Part shown: positions 1-7,405 of the stretch, in pieces
Position numbering within the stretch: the first letter of the stretch is position 1
Layout: each line of letters starts with the position of its first letter
NCBI GenBank assembly: GCA_964621905.1
Contig: CAZUNG010000013.1
Location: 17,737 to 81,736 of the forward strand
Reading direction: 5' to 3'
Length of the DNA: 64,000 nt
From: Ruminococcus_G sp964621905
Lineage (GTDB): Bacteria > Bacillota > Clostridia > Lachnospirales > Lachnospiraceae
Made by a program: the position numbers and the translations under genes
Notes under the pieces: generated by a model
Seen by the model: only the letters and a program-made list of their open reading frames with translations
What the model was told of the DNA's origin: nothing
The model's database searches: none

Positions 1-345
1 AAAAACCGGATAAAGGCAACACAGATGAGCCGCGGCTATGTTTTATTTCTTGCACTTATCTCTATTATTACACTGTTCTTATGTGTATCATACCTTCAGA
101 GGCGGGCAGAGCTGACTTCCAAGCTGCAGCTGGTAGCAAGGCAGGAGTCGGAACTCAGTACGCTCAAAGCCGACAATGATGCGCTTTATAATACCGTTAT
201 GGCTTCCGTGGACCTTGAGAGTGTAAAAAACACAGCAATCAATAAGCTGGGCATGCAGTATCCGACAGAGGAACAGATTGTGACGTATGATACAGCCGGC
301 AACAGTTATGTGCGTCAGTATCAGGATGTGCCCGGCACGGAGTAG
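1..345 (+). CDS. ftsL: FtsL-like cell division protein, 5'-truncated by window edge
   Basis: A small bitopic membrane protein of the divisome that normally acts with DivIB/FtsQ and DivIC/FtsB at the septum. The frame is already open at base 1, and the first ATG at 25 has no convincing SD, so the true start is probably upstream of the window. A membrane segment follows the ATG immediately (about residues 5-22 counted from it). A coiled-coil-like, leucine-spaced stretch follows (about 27-60) and then a short polar tail. This is the layout of FtsL in Clostridia. It sits directly before a class B penicillin-binding protein, the standard ftsL-ftsI order of dcw clusters. Sequence conservation in FtsL is weak, so the call depends mostly on topology and position. 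Confidence 0.75.
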   Translation, partial: KNRIKATQMSRGYVLFLALISIITLFLCVSYLQRRAELTSKLQLVARQESELSTLKADNDALYNTVMASVDLESVKNTAINKLGMQYPTEEQIVTYDTAGNSYVRQYQDVPGTE

Positions 346-353
346 GTGAAACA

Positions 354-2453
354 GTGGCAAGAAAAACAAGAAGAAGCAGAAAAGCAAGACGTGTTAACAA
401 AGCGTTTACAGAAAGAAAATTAAACAGCAGTATGAGGAAAAAGCTGGTATGGTCCTTCGGAGTGATCATACTGGCTTTAGTAGGTTTATCGATCAGAATT
501 ACATATATTAACGCCACGAGCGGCGAGCGCTACAAAAAACAGGTGCTCACACAGTCTCAGCAGCAGTATGACAGCCGTGTCATACCGTTTAAACGCGGGG
601 ATATCCTGGACAAGAACGGAACCATACTGGCGACAAGCGAAAAGGTATACAATGTGATCCTGGACTGCAAAGTGGTAAACTCCAATGAAAAATATCTGGA
701 GCCAACAATAAAGGCACTGGTCGAGGTGCTTGGTCTTGATGAGGAGATGGTTCGTGCAAAACTGACCGGCGAGGAGACAAAATCCAGCCAGTACCAGATA
801 TTGCAAAAAGAGCTTTCTATCACAGACAAAAAGAATTTTGAGGACTACTGCGATACCGAAGAAAAAGAAATGTCCAAAGATGAGCTTGCCGAGCGTCAGA
901 ACGTCAAGGGAGTCTGGTTCGAGGAAGATTACCTGCGTACCTATCCGATGAATTCGCTGGCGTGTGACGTCATCGGATTTACTTATTCCGGAAATACCGC
1001 TGACTGGGGGATCGAGGGGTACTATTCCAGCACTCTGAATGGAGTAAATGGACGCCAGTATGGTTACTTTAATTCTGATGCCGATGTAGAGCAGACGATC
1101 ATTGAACCGCAGAGCGGAAACAGTGTGGTTACCACAATCGATGTCACTATCCAGGAGACGGTGGAAAAATATATTAAAGATCTGATGGATCAGCTTGCAA
1201 ACGGACCGAACGGTGCGAAAGGCGCCAAGAATGTAGGCGTTGTGGTGGCAGATCCCAATACAGGAGAAATTCTGGCAATGGGCAGTTCGGATCCTTACGA
1301 TCTCAATAACCCGAGAGACCTGACGCCATTTTACACACAGGAAGAAATTGACAAAATGTCAAACGAGACGATGCTGGATAACCTGAACGGCATCTGGAAA
1401 AACTACTGTATCAGCGATGCATATGAACCGGGATCGACGGTGAAGCCAATGTCTGTGGCTGCTGCTCTTGAGAGCGGCGATATCGCATATGATGATACTT
1501 TTTACTGTGGCGGATATGAGGTGGTTGCCGGACAGACGATTAAATGTTCCGTTTACCCGGGAGCACATGAGAAACAGACCTTGTCTGAGGTGATGAAAAA
1601 CTCCTGTAACTCTGCATTGATGCAGATGGCGGAGAAAATGGGCGTCGAAGATTTTATCCGGTATCAGAATGTGTTTAATTTCGGATCGAAAACAGGAATT
1701 GATCTGCCGGGAGAAGCTTCCGGTATTACACATACAGCTGACACAATGGGGCAGACAGAGCTGGCGACCTCTTCCTTTGGACAGGGTTATACCTGTACCA
1801 TGATTCAGGAAGTGGCGGCAATCTGTTCTGTGATCAACGGAGGCAATTACTATCAGCCGCATATCGTGAGCAAGATTCTCAACAGTGAAGGTGCGGTCGT
1901 AAAAAATGTGGAGCCTGTGTTGATGAAGCAGACGGTTTCTGAAGAGGTTTCTGCCCATATCAGAGAGTATATGGGCGCGGTTATGGCAAGCAACGGTACC
2001 GGAAAGTATGCCAAAGTGGATGGATACAGCATGGGCGGAAAGACCGGTACGGCACAGAAGATTCCAAGGGGCAACGGTAAATATCTGGTCTCCTACGTTG
2101 GGTTTGCTCCGCTGGATGATCCGCAGGTTGTCATATACGTAGTTGTGGACGAACCAAATGTAGAGATTCAGTCGATCAGTACTTACGCGCAGTATCTCGC
2201 CCACAATATCATGTCGGATATTCTGCCGTACATGAACATTTTCCCGGATGAAGGGACGGATGGCGAATCAGGCAGCGGCGGCATTACCATTGAGGAGATT
2301 TTTGATATGGAAGGGGAAGACCGCAGTACGTCGGAAGGTGTTTCCGATACATCGGTACCGGAGCCGCTCGAGGATGATGAAACGATTGAAGGCGGAAATA
2401 CACAGACGGATGAAGGTGTGACGAACGAAGAGGCCGGGCTGGAAAACGAATGA
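354..2453 (+). CDS. Class B penicillin-binding protein (FtsI/PBP2-type transpeptidase)
   Basis: A septal peptidoglycan DD-transpeptidase of 699 residues from a GTG start with an AGGTGAAA SD. A basic cytoplasmic N-terminus (1-30) is followed by one membrane anchor (about 32-50), a dimerisation/pedestal domain and the transpeptidase domain. The active-site motifs are intact: STVK with nucleophile Ser361, SCN at 417-419 and KTG at 563-565. The C-terminus ends in a long acidic, low-complexity tail (about 640-699) and no PASTA domain is visible. An internal ATG at 432 could give a shorter product without the basic leader. The gene follows ftsL closely, as ftsI does. A second paralogue lies at 7406, so which one is FtsI and which SpoVD cannot be decided by position alone. 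Confidence 0.93.
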   Translation: MARKTRRSRKARRVNKAFTERKLNSSMRKKLVWSFGVIILALVGLSIRITYINATSGERYKKQVLTQSQQQYDSRVIPFKRGDILDKNGTILATSEKVYNVILDCKVVNSNEKYLEPTIKALVEVLGLDEEMVRAKLTGEETKSSQYQILQKELSITDKKNFEDYCDTEEKEMSKDELAERQNVKGVWFEEDYLRTYPMNSLACDVIGFTYSGNTADWGIEGYYSSTLNGVNGRQYGYFNSDADVEQTIIEPQSGNSVVTTIDVTIQETVEKYIKDLMDQLANGPNGAKGAKNVGVVVADPNTGEILAMGSSDPYDLNNPRDLTPFYTQEEIDKMSNETMLDNLNGIWKNYCISDAYEPGSTVKPMSVAAALESGDIAYDDTFYCGGYEVVAGQTIKCSVYPGAHEKQTLSEVMKNSCNSALMQMAEKMGVEDFIRYQNVFNFGSKTGIDLPGEASGITHTADTMGQTELATSSFGQGYTCTMIQEVAAICSVINGGNYYQPHIVSKILNSEGAVVKNVEPVLMKQTVSEEVSAHIREYMGAVMASNGTGKYAKVDGYSMGGKTGTAQKIPRGNGKYLVSYVGFAPLDDPQVVIYVVVDEPNVEIQSISTYAQYLAHNIMSDILPYMNIFPDEGTDGESGSGGITIEEIFDMEGEDRSTSEGVSDTSVPEPLEDDETIEGGNTQTDEGVTNEEAGLENE

Positions 2454-2470
2454 CGGTGAAAATCCGGCAG

Positions 2471-2499
2471 TTGACATTTTCAGGCGAAAAAAATATAAT
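2471..2499 (+). promoter_or_regulatory. Consensus sigma-A promoter for the B12 operon
   Basis: TTGACA (2471-2476), a 17-base spacer and TATAAT (2494-2499), perfect in both hexamers. It begins 18 bases after the penicillin-binding protein stop codon and directly precedes the cobalamin riboswitch, so the inserted operon has its own strong promoter. Confidence 0.85.
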
Positions 2500-2514
2500 A
2501 GAAAAAAATGTAAT

Positions 2515-2740
2515 CATATCGTTTTGGTTTCTGCGGCAGATCTAAGACTGCAAAAACCAGGAAGACGGGTGGAAATCCCGCACAGGAGCGCTGCTGTAAT
2601 TACGGAGTGATTTTCCAGGAATGGACATTCAGCCACTGATTATATTCGGGAAGGCGGAAAATCATGTTGAGGTATAAGTCAGAACACACGGTATGGAGAG
2701 GCGTACAGGGCTCTTCGAATTCAGGAGGTACGGAAAAATG
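2515..2740 (+). promoter_or_regulatory. Cobalamin riboswitch (B12 element)
   Basis: The leader has the conserved parts of the adenosylcobalamin riboswitch: a GGTGGAAATCCCGCAC core near 2570-2583, the following GCTGCTGTAA segment and the B12-box GCCACTG at 2632-2638. The boundaries are approximate. It lies between a consensus promoter and an intrinsic terminator ahead of cobalamin transport and salvage genes. B12 binding is therefore expected to favour termination and shut the operon off. Confidence 0.9.
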
Positions 2741-2751
2741 GATCAATAGAT

Positions 2752-2790
2752 CCCGTATTGAGAAGATAACCTCAATACGGGGTTTTTCTT
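2752..2790 (+). terminator. Riboswitch expression-platform terminator
   Basis: An 11-bp perfect stem (CCCGTATTGAG, 2752-2762, with its complement 2771-2781) is followed by GTTTTTCTTTT. It stands between the B12 aptamer and the permease start, where a transcription-attenuating riboswitch places its terminator. Confidence 0.85.
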
Positions 2791-2832
2791 TTGGAACATT
2801 CTGAGAACATACAGCTTGAGGGAGGAAAGAAT

Positions 2833-3858
2833 TTGAAAACAAATGAGAATCATTCACGCAGAGTTATGCTTCTGGGGATTTTTGCAGCGGCGGTGGTTGT
2901 CTTCATATTGAATATAGCACTTGGGTCAGTGTCGATCTCATTGAGTGAGATTCTGGGGATTGTTACCGGAGGTGCGGATGTGACAGAGACAAACCGCGCG
3001 ATTGTACAGAATATAAGACTTCCGAGAACGCTGGCCACAGTGATCGGAGGAGCTGCCCTGGCTGCCGCAGGTGTGCTACTGCAGGTGTTTTTTAACAATC
3101 CGATTGTGGAACCGTATGTACTTGGCATCTCTTCGGGATCTACACTGTTTGTCGGACTTGTAACACTTGGGGGCTTCAGTTTTGGAATGAAGAGTATCCC
3201 GCCGATGGGGATGGTTGCGGGGGCATTTATCGGTGCGATGGCCGTCATGCTCTGTGTGATCTGGGCATCCGGAAAAGTGAAAAGCATATCGACGCTGCTG
3301 ATTATCGGACTGATGGCCGGGTTTGTCTGCAGTGCGGTGACAAGCATGCTCTCTGCGCTGGCCGATAAAGAAAAGGTGACAGGCTTTTACCGCTGGTCTC
3401 TTGGAAGCTTTGCCGGGATTACCTGGGAGCAGGTGGCTGTACTGTATGCAATCGGAGTTCCATTTTTGGCGGCAGCGCTTTTGATGAGTAAATCGCTGAA
3501 CAGTATGATGCTGGGGGAGCGCTATGCAAAATCGATGGGCGTTGGGATAAGGCGGTTCCGCATCATGATTGTCTTTATCTCAAGTGTACTGACGGCGCTT
3601 GTGACTGCATTTGCAGGGCCGATATCGTTTGTGGGGCTTGCAGTTCCCCACATTGTACGCATGCTTTTGCGGACTTCAGATAACAGAATTGTGCTGCCGG
3701 CAGTCTGTATCTGCGGGGCGCTGATGACCGGCATCTGTGATCTGGGCACGAGGCTGTTGCTCAGTCCGATTGAACTTCCGCTGAGTGCGCTGACTTCAAT
3801 TATCGGGGCACCGCTGGTAGTATTCCTCCTGATTCGCCAAAAAGGTCAGGAATTATAG
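2833..3858 (+). CDS. FecCD-family ABC permease, cobalamin/corrinoid type (BtuC-like)
   Basis: Inner-membrane permease of about 341 residues, multi-spanning, with the FecCD hallmark regions (an early RLPR segment and a GPISFVGLAVPHIVR segment late in the protein). An upstream ATG at 2791 lies inside the terminator, so the TTG at 2833 with GGAGG at 2821-2825 is the better start. It is the first gene after the B12 riboswitch and is followed by an ATPase, CbiZ and a binding lipoprotein, which points to import of cobalamin or corrinoids rather than ferric siderophores. FecCD sequence alone would not separate these substrates. Confidence 0.88.
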   Translation: MKTNENHSRRVMLLGIFAAAVVVFILNIALGSVSISLSEILGIVTGGADVTETNRAIVQNIRLPRTLATVIGGAALAAAGVLLQVFFNNPIVEPYVLGISSGSTLFVGLVTLGGFSFGMKSIPPMGMVAGAFIGAMAVMLCVIWASGKVKSISTLLIIGLMAGFVCSAVTSMLSALADKEKVTGFYRWSLGSFAGITWEQVAVLYAIGVPFLAAALLMSKSLNSMMLGERYAKSMGVGIRRFRIMIVFISSVLTALVTAFAGPISFVGLAVPHIVRMLLRTSDNRIVLPAVCICGALMTGICDLGTRLLLSPIELPLSALTSIIGAPLVVFLLIRQKGQEL

Positions 3859-3873
3859 AAAGCTGAGGTAAAA

Positions 3874-5106
3874 ATGAAAAGTGAATGGATTGTAAATGCA
3901 GATCAGGTAAATGCAGGGTATGAGAGCAAGACGGTGGTGGAAGGCGTGAATTTAAAGGGATTGAAAGGGCAGATGATCTGTCTGTTGGGTCCTAATGGTG
4001 CCGGAAAAAGTACGATTCTGCGCACACTTTCAGGACTGCTCGCACCGGTTTCCGGAACTGTACAGATTGATGGGACGGATATCAGCAGCCTCAGAGAAAA
4101 TGCACTTGCAAAGAAGCTGGCAGTTGTGCTGACAGAACAGTCAGCTCCTGCATTGATGACAGTGTATGAGCTGGTATCCATGGGGCGATATCCACACACC
4201 AACTTCTGGGGAAAACTGGAACGGGAGGACTATGAGGTTATTGACCAGGCGTTTGATCAGGTGGGGGTAAAGCATCTGGCAGAGCGCTACTACAGTGAAC
4301 TCAGTGACGGTGAAAAACAGAAGGTAATGATTGCGAGAGCGCTGGTGCAGCAGCCGGAGCTGATCATACTGGATGAGCCCACGAGTCATCTGGATATTCA
4401 CCACAAAGTGGAGATTATACAGATTCTGAATCATCTGTGCCGTACGCTTGGGATTACGGCGATTCTTTCCCTGCATGATCTGGATCTGGCGGCAAAAGGC
4501 TGTCAGACACTTTTGATGGTCAAGGACGGCAAAGTGATTGCGCAGGGGGCACCGGAGGATGTCATCAAGAGCGGCACGCTGCAGGAATTATATAATGTAA
4601 AGGGCGCCAGATATAATGAGCTGCTGGGAAGCGTGGAACTGACCGGGAACTATGAGGAGGAGGTCTTTGTGGTTCCAGGGTGCGGAACTGCAATTCCGTT
4701 GTATCGGAGCCTGGAAAGAGGCGGATACGGAACTGCAAGCGGGGTGCTGCACAAAAATGATGTGGATGTTCAGGTGGCGCATGCGATCTGCAGTCACATC
4801 GTAATGGAAGAAGCATTTGAGCCAATCTCTGCAGTGCGTCTAAGACAGGCGGAAGAAAGGATGAAACACTGCCGTTTCGTGATTGATTCCGGATTTCCGT
4901 GCGGATCGATGAACAAGAATAATCTGAAGCTGATTGTACAGGCTGTGGAGCATGGAAGCACGGTATTGTCCATGAGAGACAGAAAAGAGAGTATCCGCCT
5001 GTTTGCGGCTGCATGTGATGACATGATATTCTGCAGCAGTATTGCCGAAGTGCTGGAAACTCTCAAACATCAGAAACAGGACAAACCATTCAGAAAGTTT
5101 GCATAG
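3874..5106 (+). CDS. ABC transporter ATPase (BtuD/FecE-like) with unassigned C-terminal domain
   Basis: 410 residues. The N-terminal 250 are a standard ABC ATPase with Walker A GPNGAGKST, signature LSDGEKQK and Walker B LIILDEPTSHLD, and it energises the preceding permease. The remaining 150 residues or so form an extra domain not present in BtuD or FecE, which are usually 250-260 residues. The extension is mixed alpha/beta in character with hydrophobic strands (for example RFVIDSGFPCG and STVLSMRD) and several cysteines. I do not recognise it. A role in nucleotide or corrinoid sensing would be speculation. It starts 15 bases after the permease, consistent with one operon. Confidence 0.88.
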   Translation: MKSEWIVNADQVNAGYESKTVVEGVNLKGLKGQMICLLGPNGAGKSTILRTLSGLLAPVSGTVQIDGTDISSLRENALAKKLAVVLTEQSAPALMTVYELVSMGRYPHTNFWGKLEREDYEVIDQAFDQVGVKHLAERYYSELSDGEKQKVMIARALVQQPELIILDEPTSHLDIHHKVEIIQILNHLCRTLGITAILSLHDLDLAAKGCQTLLMVKDGKVIAQGAPEDVIKSGTLQELYNVKGARYNELLGSVELTGNYEEEVFVVPGCGTAIPLYRSLERGGYGTASGVLHKNDVDVQVAHAICSHIVMEEAFEPISAVRLRQAEERMKHCRFVIDSGFPCGSMNKNNLKLIVQAVEHGSTVLSMRDRKESIRLFAAACDDMIFCSSIAEVLETLKHQKQDKPFRKFA

Positions 5107-5114
5107 GTGGCGGT

Positions 5115-6206
5115 ATGAAACAATTTGGAAGCAATCAGGTCTCATGCCTTGATTATGCTGTGATTATCCGGTTTGCCGGGAAGCGAAAAGTTTTGAGCAC
5201 AGGTCCGGTCGGAGGCGGGTTCAGTGAACATCTCACGGCAGCGTTTAATCTGGATATGAAAGATAAAGATACCGGTGAATGCCGATTACGTGGTGCGACG
5301 TACCGGGAGCATATGGAACTGGTTGCCGGACAGGATCTGGGTCTGGAAGCGGAATATGTGACGGGGCTTGGGACAGCTGCGTCCATGGAACATGCAGCTG
5401 TGAAAATTAAGACATACAGGGAACTCAGCGTTTCTGCGCTGGTGACGGCCGGAGTTGATGTGAACGGCGCACGGGCAGGGGATCTGGCCTCCTGGTATGA
5501 GACGAAAGACGGGTATGCAGACGTGACGCCCGGAACGGTCAATATTTTTCTGGATATTAATGCCGGACTGGATGAGAGTGCCATGCTTCAGGCCCTGATG
5601 GTCTGCACAGAAGCTAAGGCGGCCGCGCTTCAGGAGCTGCTTGCCCCCAGTCTTTATTCCGAGGGGATTGCAACCGGCTCAGGGACAGACGGTGTGGTCA
5701 TTATCACGGAGCCAGATGCGGCCCTGTCTTTTTCGGATGCGGGAAAACACAGCAAACTGGGAGAACTGATCGGTGCTGCGGTGATAGAAGCTGTGAAGGA
5801 GGCATTGTTTTTGGAAACCGGTCTGTGCCCGGCGTATCAGCATACGGTTCTGCGGCGGCTGGATCGGTTTGGTGTGACGGCGGTTTCACTGTGGGAAGAT
5901 TATTGTCACAGAAATCCGGAAAATAGAATGCCTCGGGAATCATTTGACAGGATTTTGCAGACAATAAACCGTGAACCAGCATGTGTTGTATATACATCGC
6001 TGTATGTTCATCTGGCGGATCAGCTGGCGTGGGGAATGATCGGGCAGCAGGAGGCACGGCAGGCGGCAGAAGAACTGCTTGGGAAAATGGGTATGAACCG
6101 GCAGGCACAGGAGAAGAAGCGAAGAACAGACGGCGGCTGTGGCCTGATCGAGGACTATACAGCGGGTATGACAGAAAAAATTATGAGGCTCTGGGAGGAA
6201 GGGTGA
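5115..6206 (+). CDS. cbiZ: Adenosylcobinamide amidohydrolase (CbiZ)
   Basis: Cleaves the aminopropanol side chain of imported adenosyl-cobinamide or pseudo-cobamides so that the corrinoid can be rebuilt as the cell's own cobamide. The family core is visible: TAGVDVNGARAGD at about residues 111-123 and GIATGSGTDGVVI at about 184-196. At 363 residues it is longer than the usual stand-alone CbiZ of roughly 220-240. The extra C-terminal 140 residues or so are helical-looking and I cannot assign them. It starts 8 bases after the ATPase stop and before the binding lipoprotein, so uptake and remodelling are coupled. Free-standing corrinoid salvage fits an organism that scavenges cobamides. Confidence 0.88.
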   Translation: MKQFGSNQVSCLDYAVIIRFAGKRKVLSTGPVGGGFSEHLTAAFNLDMKDKDTGECRLRGATYREHMELVAGQDLGLEAEYVTGLGTAASMEHAAVKIKTYRELSVSALVTAGVDVNGARAGDLASWYETKDGYADVTPGTVNIFLDINAGLDESAMLQALMVCTEAKAAALQELLAPSLYSEGIATGSGTDGVVIITEPDAALSFSDAGKHSKLGELIGAAVIEAVKEALFLETGLCPAYQHTVLRRLDRFGVTAVSLWEDYCHRNPENRMPRESFDRILQTINREPACVVYTSLYVHLADQLAWGMIGQQEARQAAEELLGKMGMNRQAQEKKRRTDGGCGLIEDYTAGMTEKIMRLWEEG

Positions 6207-6210
6207 ACGT

Positions 6211-7341
6211 ATGAAGAAAGTAAACTATTGGATACTGGCAGCGCTGTGTATGATGATCGCGGTGACGGGCTGTGCAAAGCAGGAAAAAAGTGAAGGTCCA
6301 AAGGCGCAGGAAGAGAACAGCGGGAAAGCCAAAGAGGGCTATACCTCAGATTTTTCGATTGCATATCTTGATGACGGTGTGAAGCTGGTGACAGATGCGG
6401 AAGACAGGAGGATGTATCTGGTTCCGCGGGAGGCGGAGGTGCCGGAGGAAGCGAAGGATGAGATGGTGGTCCGTACTCCCGTTGAGCGTGTGTTGTATAT
6501 GTCAACGACTCAGGTGTGTATGCTGCAGTCGCTTGACAGTGAAGAAGTCTGGAAATCGATTGTCGGAGTTGCGGGGGCAAAAGAGACATGGACGATTGAT
6601 GAAGTGATCAGCAGATTTGACAGCGGGCAGATTCAGGATGTCGGAGGAGATATGAGCGAGCCTGACTATGAGCTGATCCAGAGCATGGATCCGGAACTGG
6701 TATTTGTCTACACCGGAAGCAACCCACAGACGGGTGTCATTGAGAAGTTCGATGAGCTGGGTATACCGTATGCCGTTGACAATGAATATATGGAGACCAC
6801 ATATATGGGCAGACTGGACTGGCTTCGGTTTATTGCGGCTTTCTATAATGAAGATGAGAAGGGCAATGCGGTGGTGGAAGCGGCATCCGGGAGTATCGAA
6901 GAGATGAAAGAGAAGATTGCAGATGAAGAAAGACCGACGGTGTCTTATGGAAGTCTGTTTGACGGTGTGGTATATGTGGCATCCGGAGAAGGCTGGATCG
7001 CTGATATGATTGAGGATGCGGGAGGAGATTATATTTTCAAAGATACGCAGGCGTCTGATACACAGATATCGCTGGAGGAATTCTATGCGCAGTCGAAGGA
7101 TGCTGATATCATTATCTATTCGACAACGCCTGATTTTACGCCGGACCTCGCTTCGGTACTGGCAGAGGCACCTGTTCTGGAGGATTTGAAAGCTGTTCAA
7201 AACAAAAATATCTGGCAGCTGGATCAGTCATTCTGGATGAGTGCTGACCGTCCGGAGCAGGTAGCGCAGGATCTGGCGGCGATGTTCCACCCGAAGATTT
7301 TTCCTGACCGCAAGCCTGAGTTTTTCATTCCATTTTCTTAA
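6211..7341 (+). CDS. Cobalamin/corrinoid-binding lipoprotein (BtuF-like)
   Basis: Extracytoplasmic binding protein of an ABC importer. A lipoprotein signal peptide ends in the lipobox AVTGC with Cys21. The mature part is a periplasmic-binding-protein-2 type fold: an early strand region containing RVLYMSTTQ and a recurring pattern of GVAG, DPELVFVYTG and ADIIIYSTTPDF segments. It is 376 residues, typical for the family. It begins 4 bases after cbiZ and is the last gene of the riboswitch operon. Having the binding protein last, after permease, ATPase and CbiZ, is unusual. Substrate is inferred from the riboswitch and CbiZ. Confidence 0.85.
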   Translation: MKKVNYWILAALCMMIAVTGCAKQEKSEGPKAQEENSGKAKEGYTSDFSIAYLDDGVKLVTDAEDRRMYLVPREAEVPEEAKDEMVVRTPVERVLYMSTTQVCMLQSLDSEEVWKSIVGVAGAKETWTIDEVISRFDSGQIQDVGGDMSEPDYELIQSMDPELVFVYTGSNPQTGVIEKFDELGIPYAVDNEYMETTYMGRLDWLRFIAAFYNEDEKGNAVVEAASGSIEEMKEKIADEERPTVSYGSLFDGVVYVASGEGWIADMIEDAGGDYIFKDTQASDTQISLEEFYAQSKDADIIIYSTTPDFTPDLASVLAEAPVLEDLKAVQNKNIWQLDQSFWMSADRPEQVAQDLAAMFHPKIFPDRKPEFFIPFS

Positions 7342-7405
7342 AAAATATGTGTTAAAGCCTTCGGGTACCCCATAAAGTGAAATAACGGGGGATCCGGAGG
7401 TTTTT

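Noticed and set aside
1359..2204. 281-codon open frame on the minus strand inside the first penicillin-binding protein
   Set aside because: It is antisense to a clearly conserved enzyme, has no SD or recognisable motif, and has the His/Cys/Arg-rich composition typical of shadow frames.
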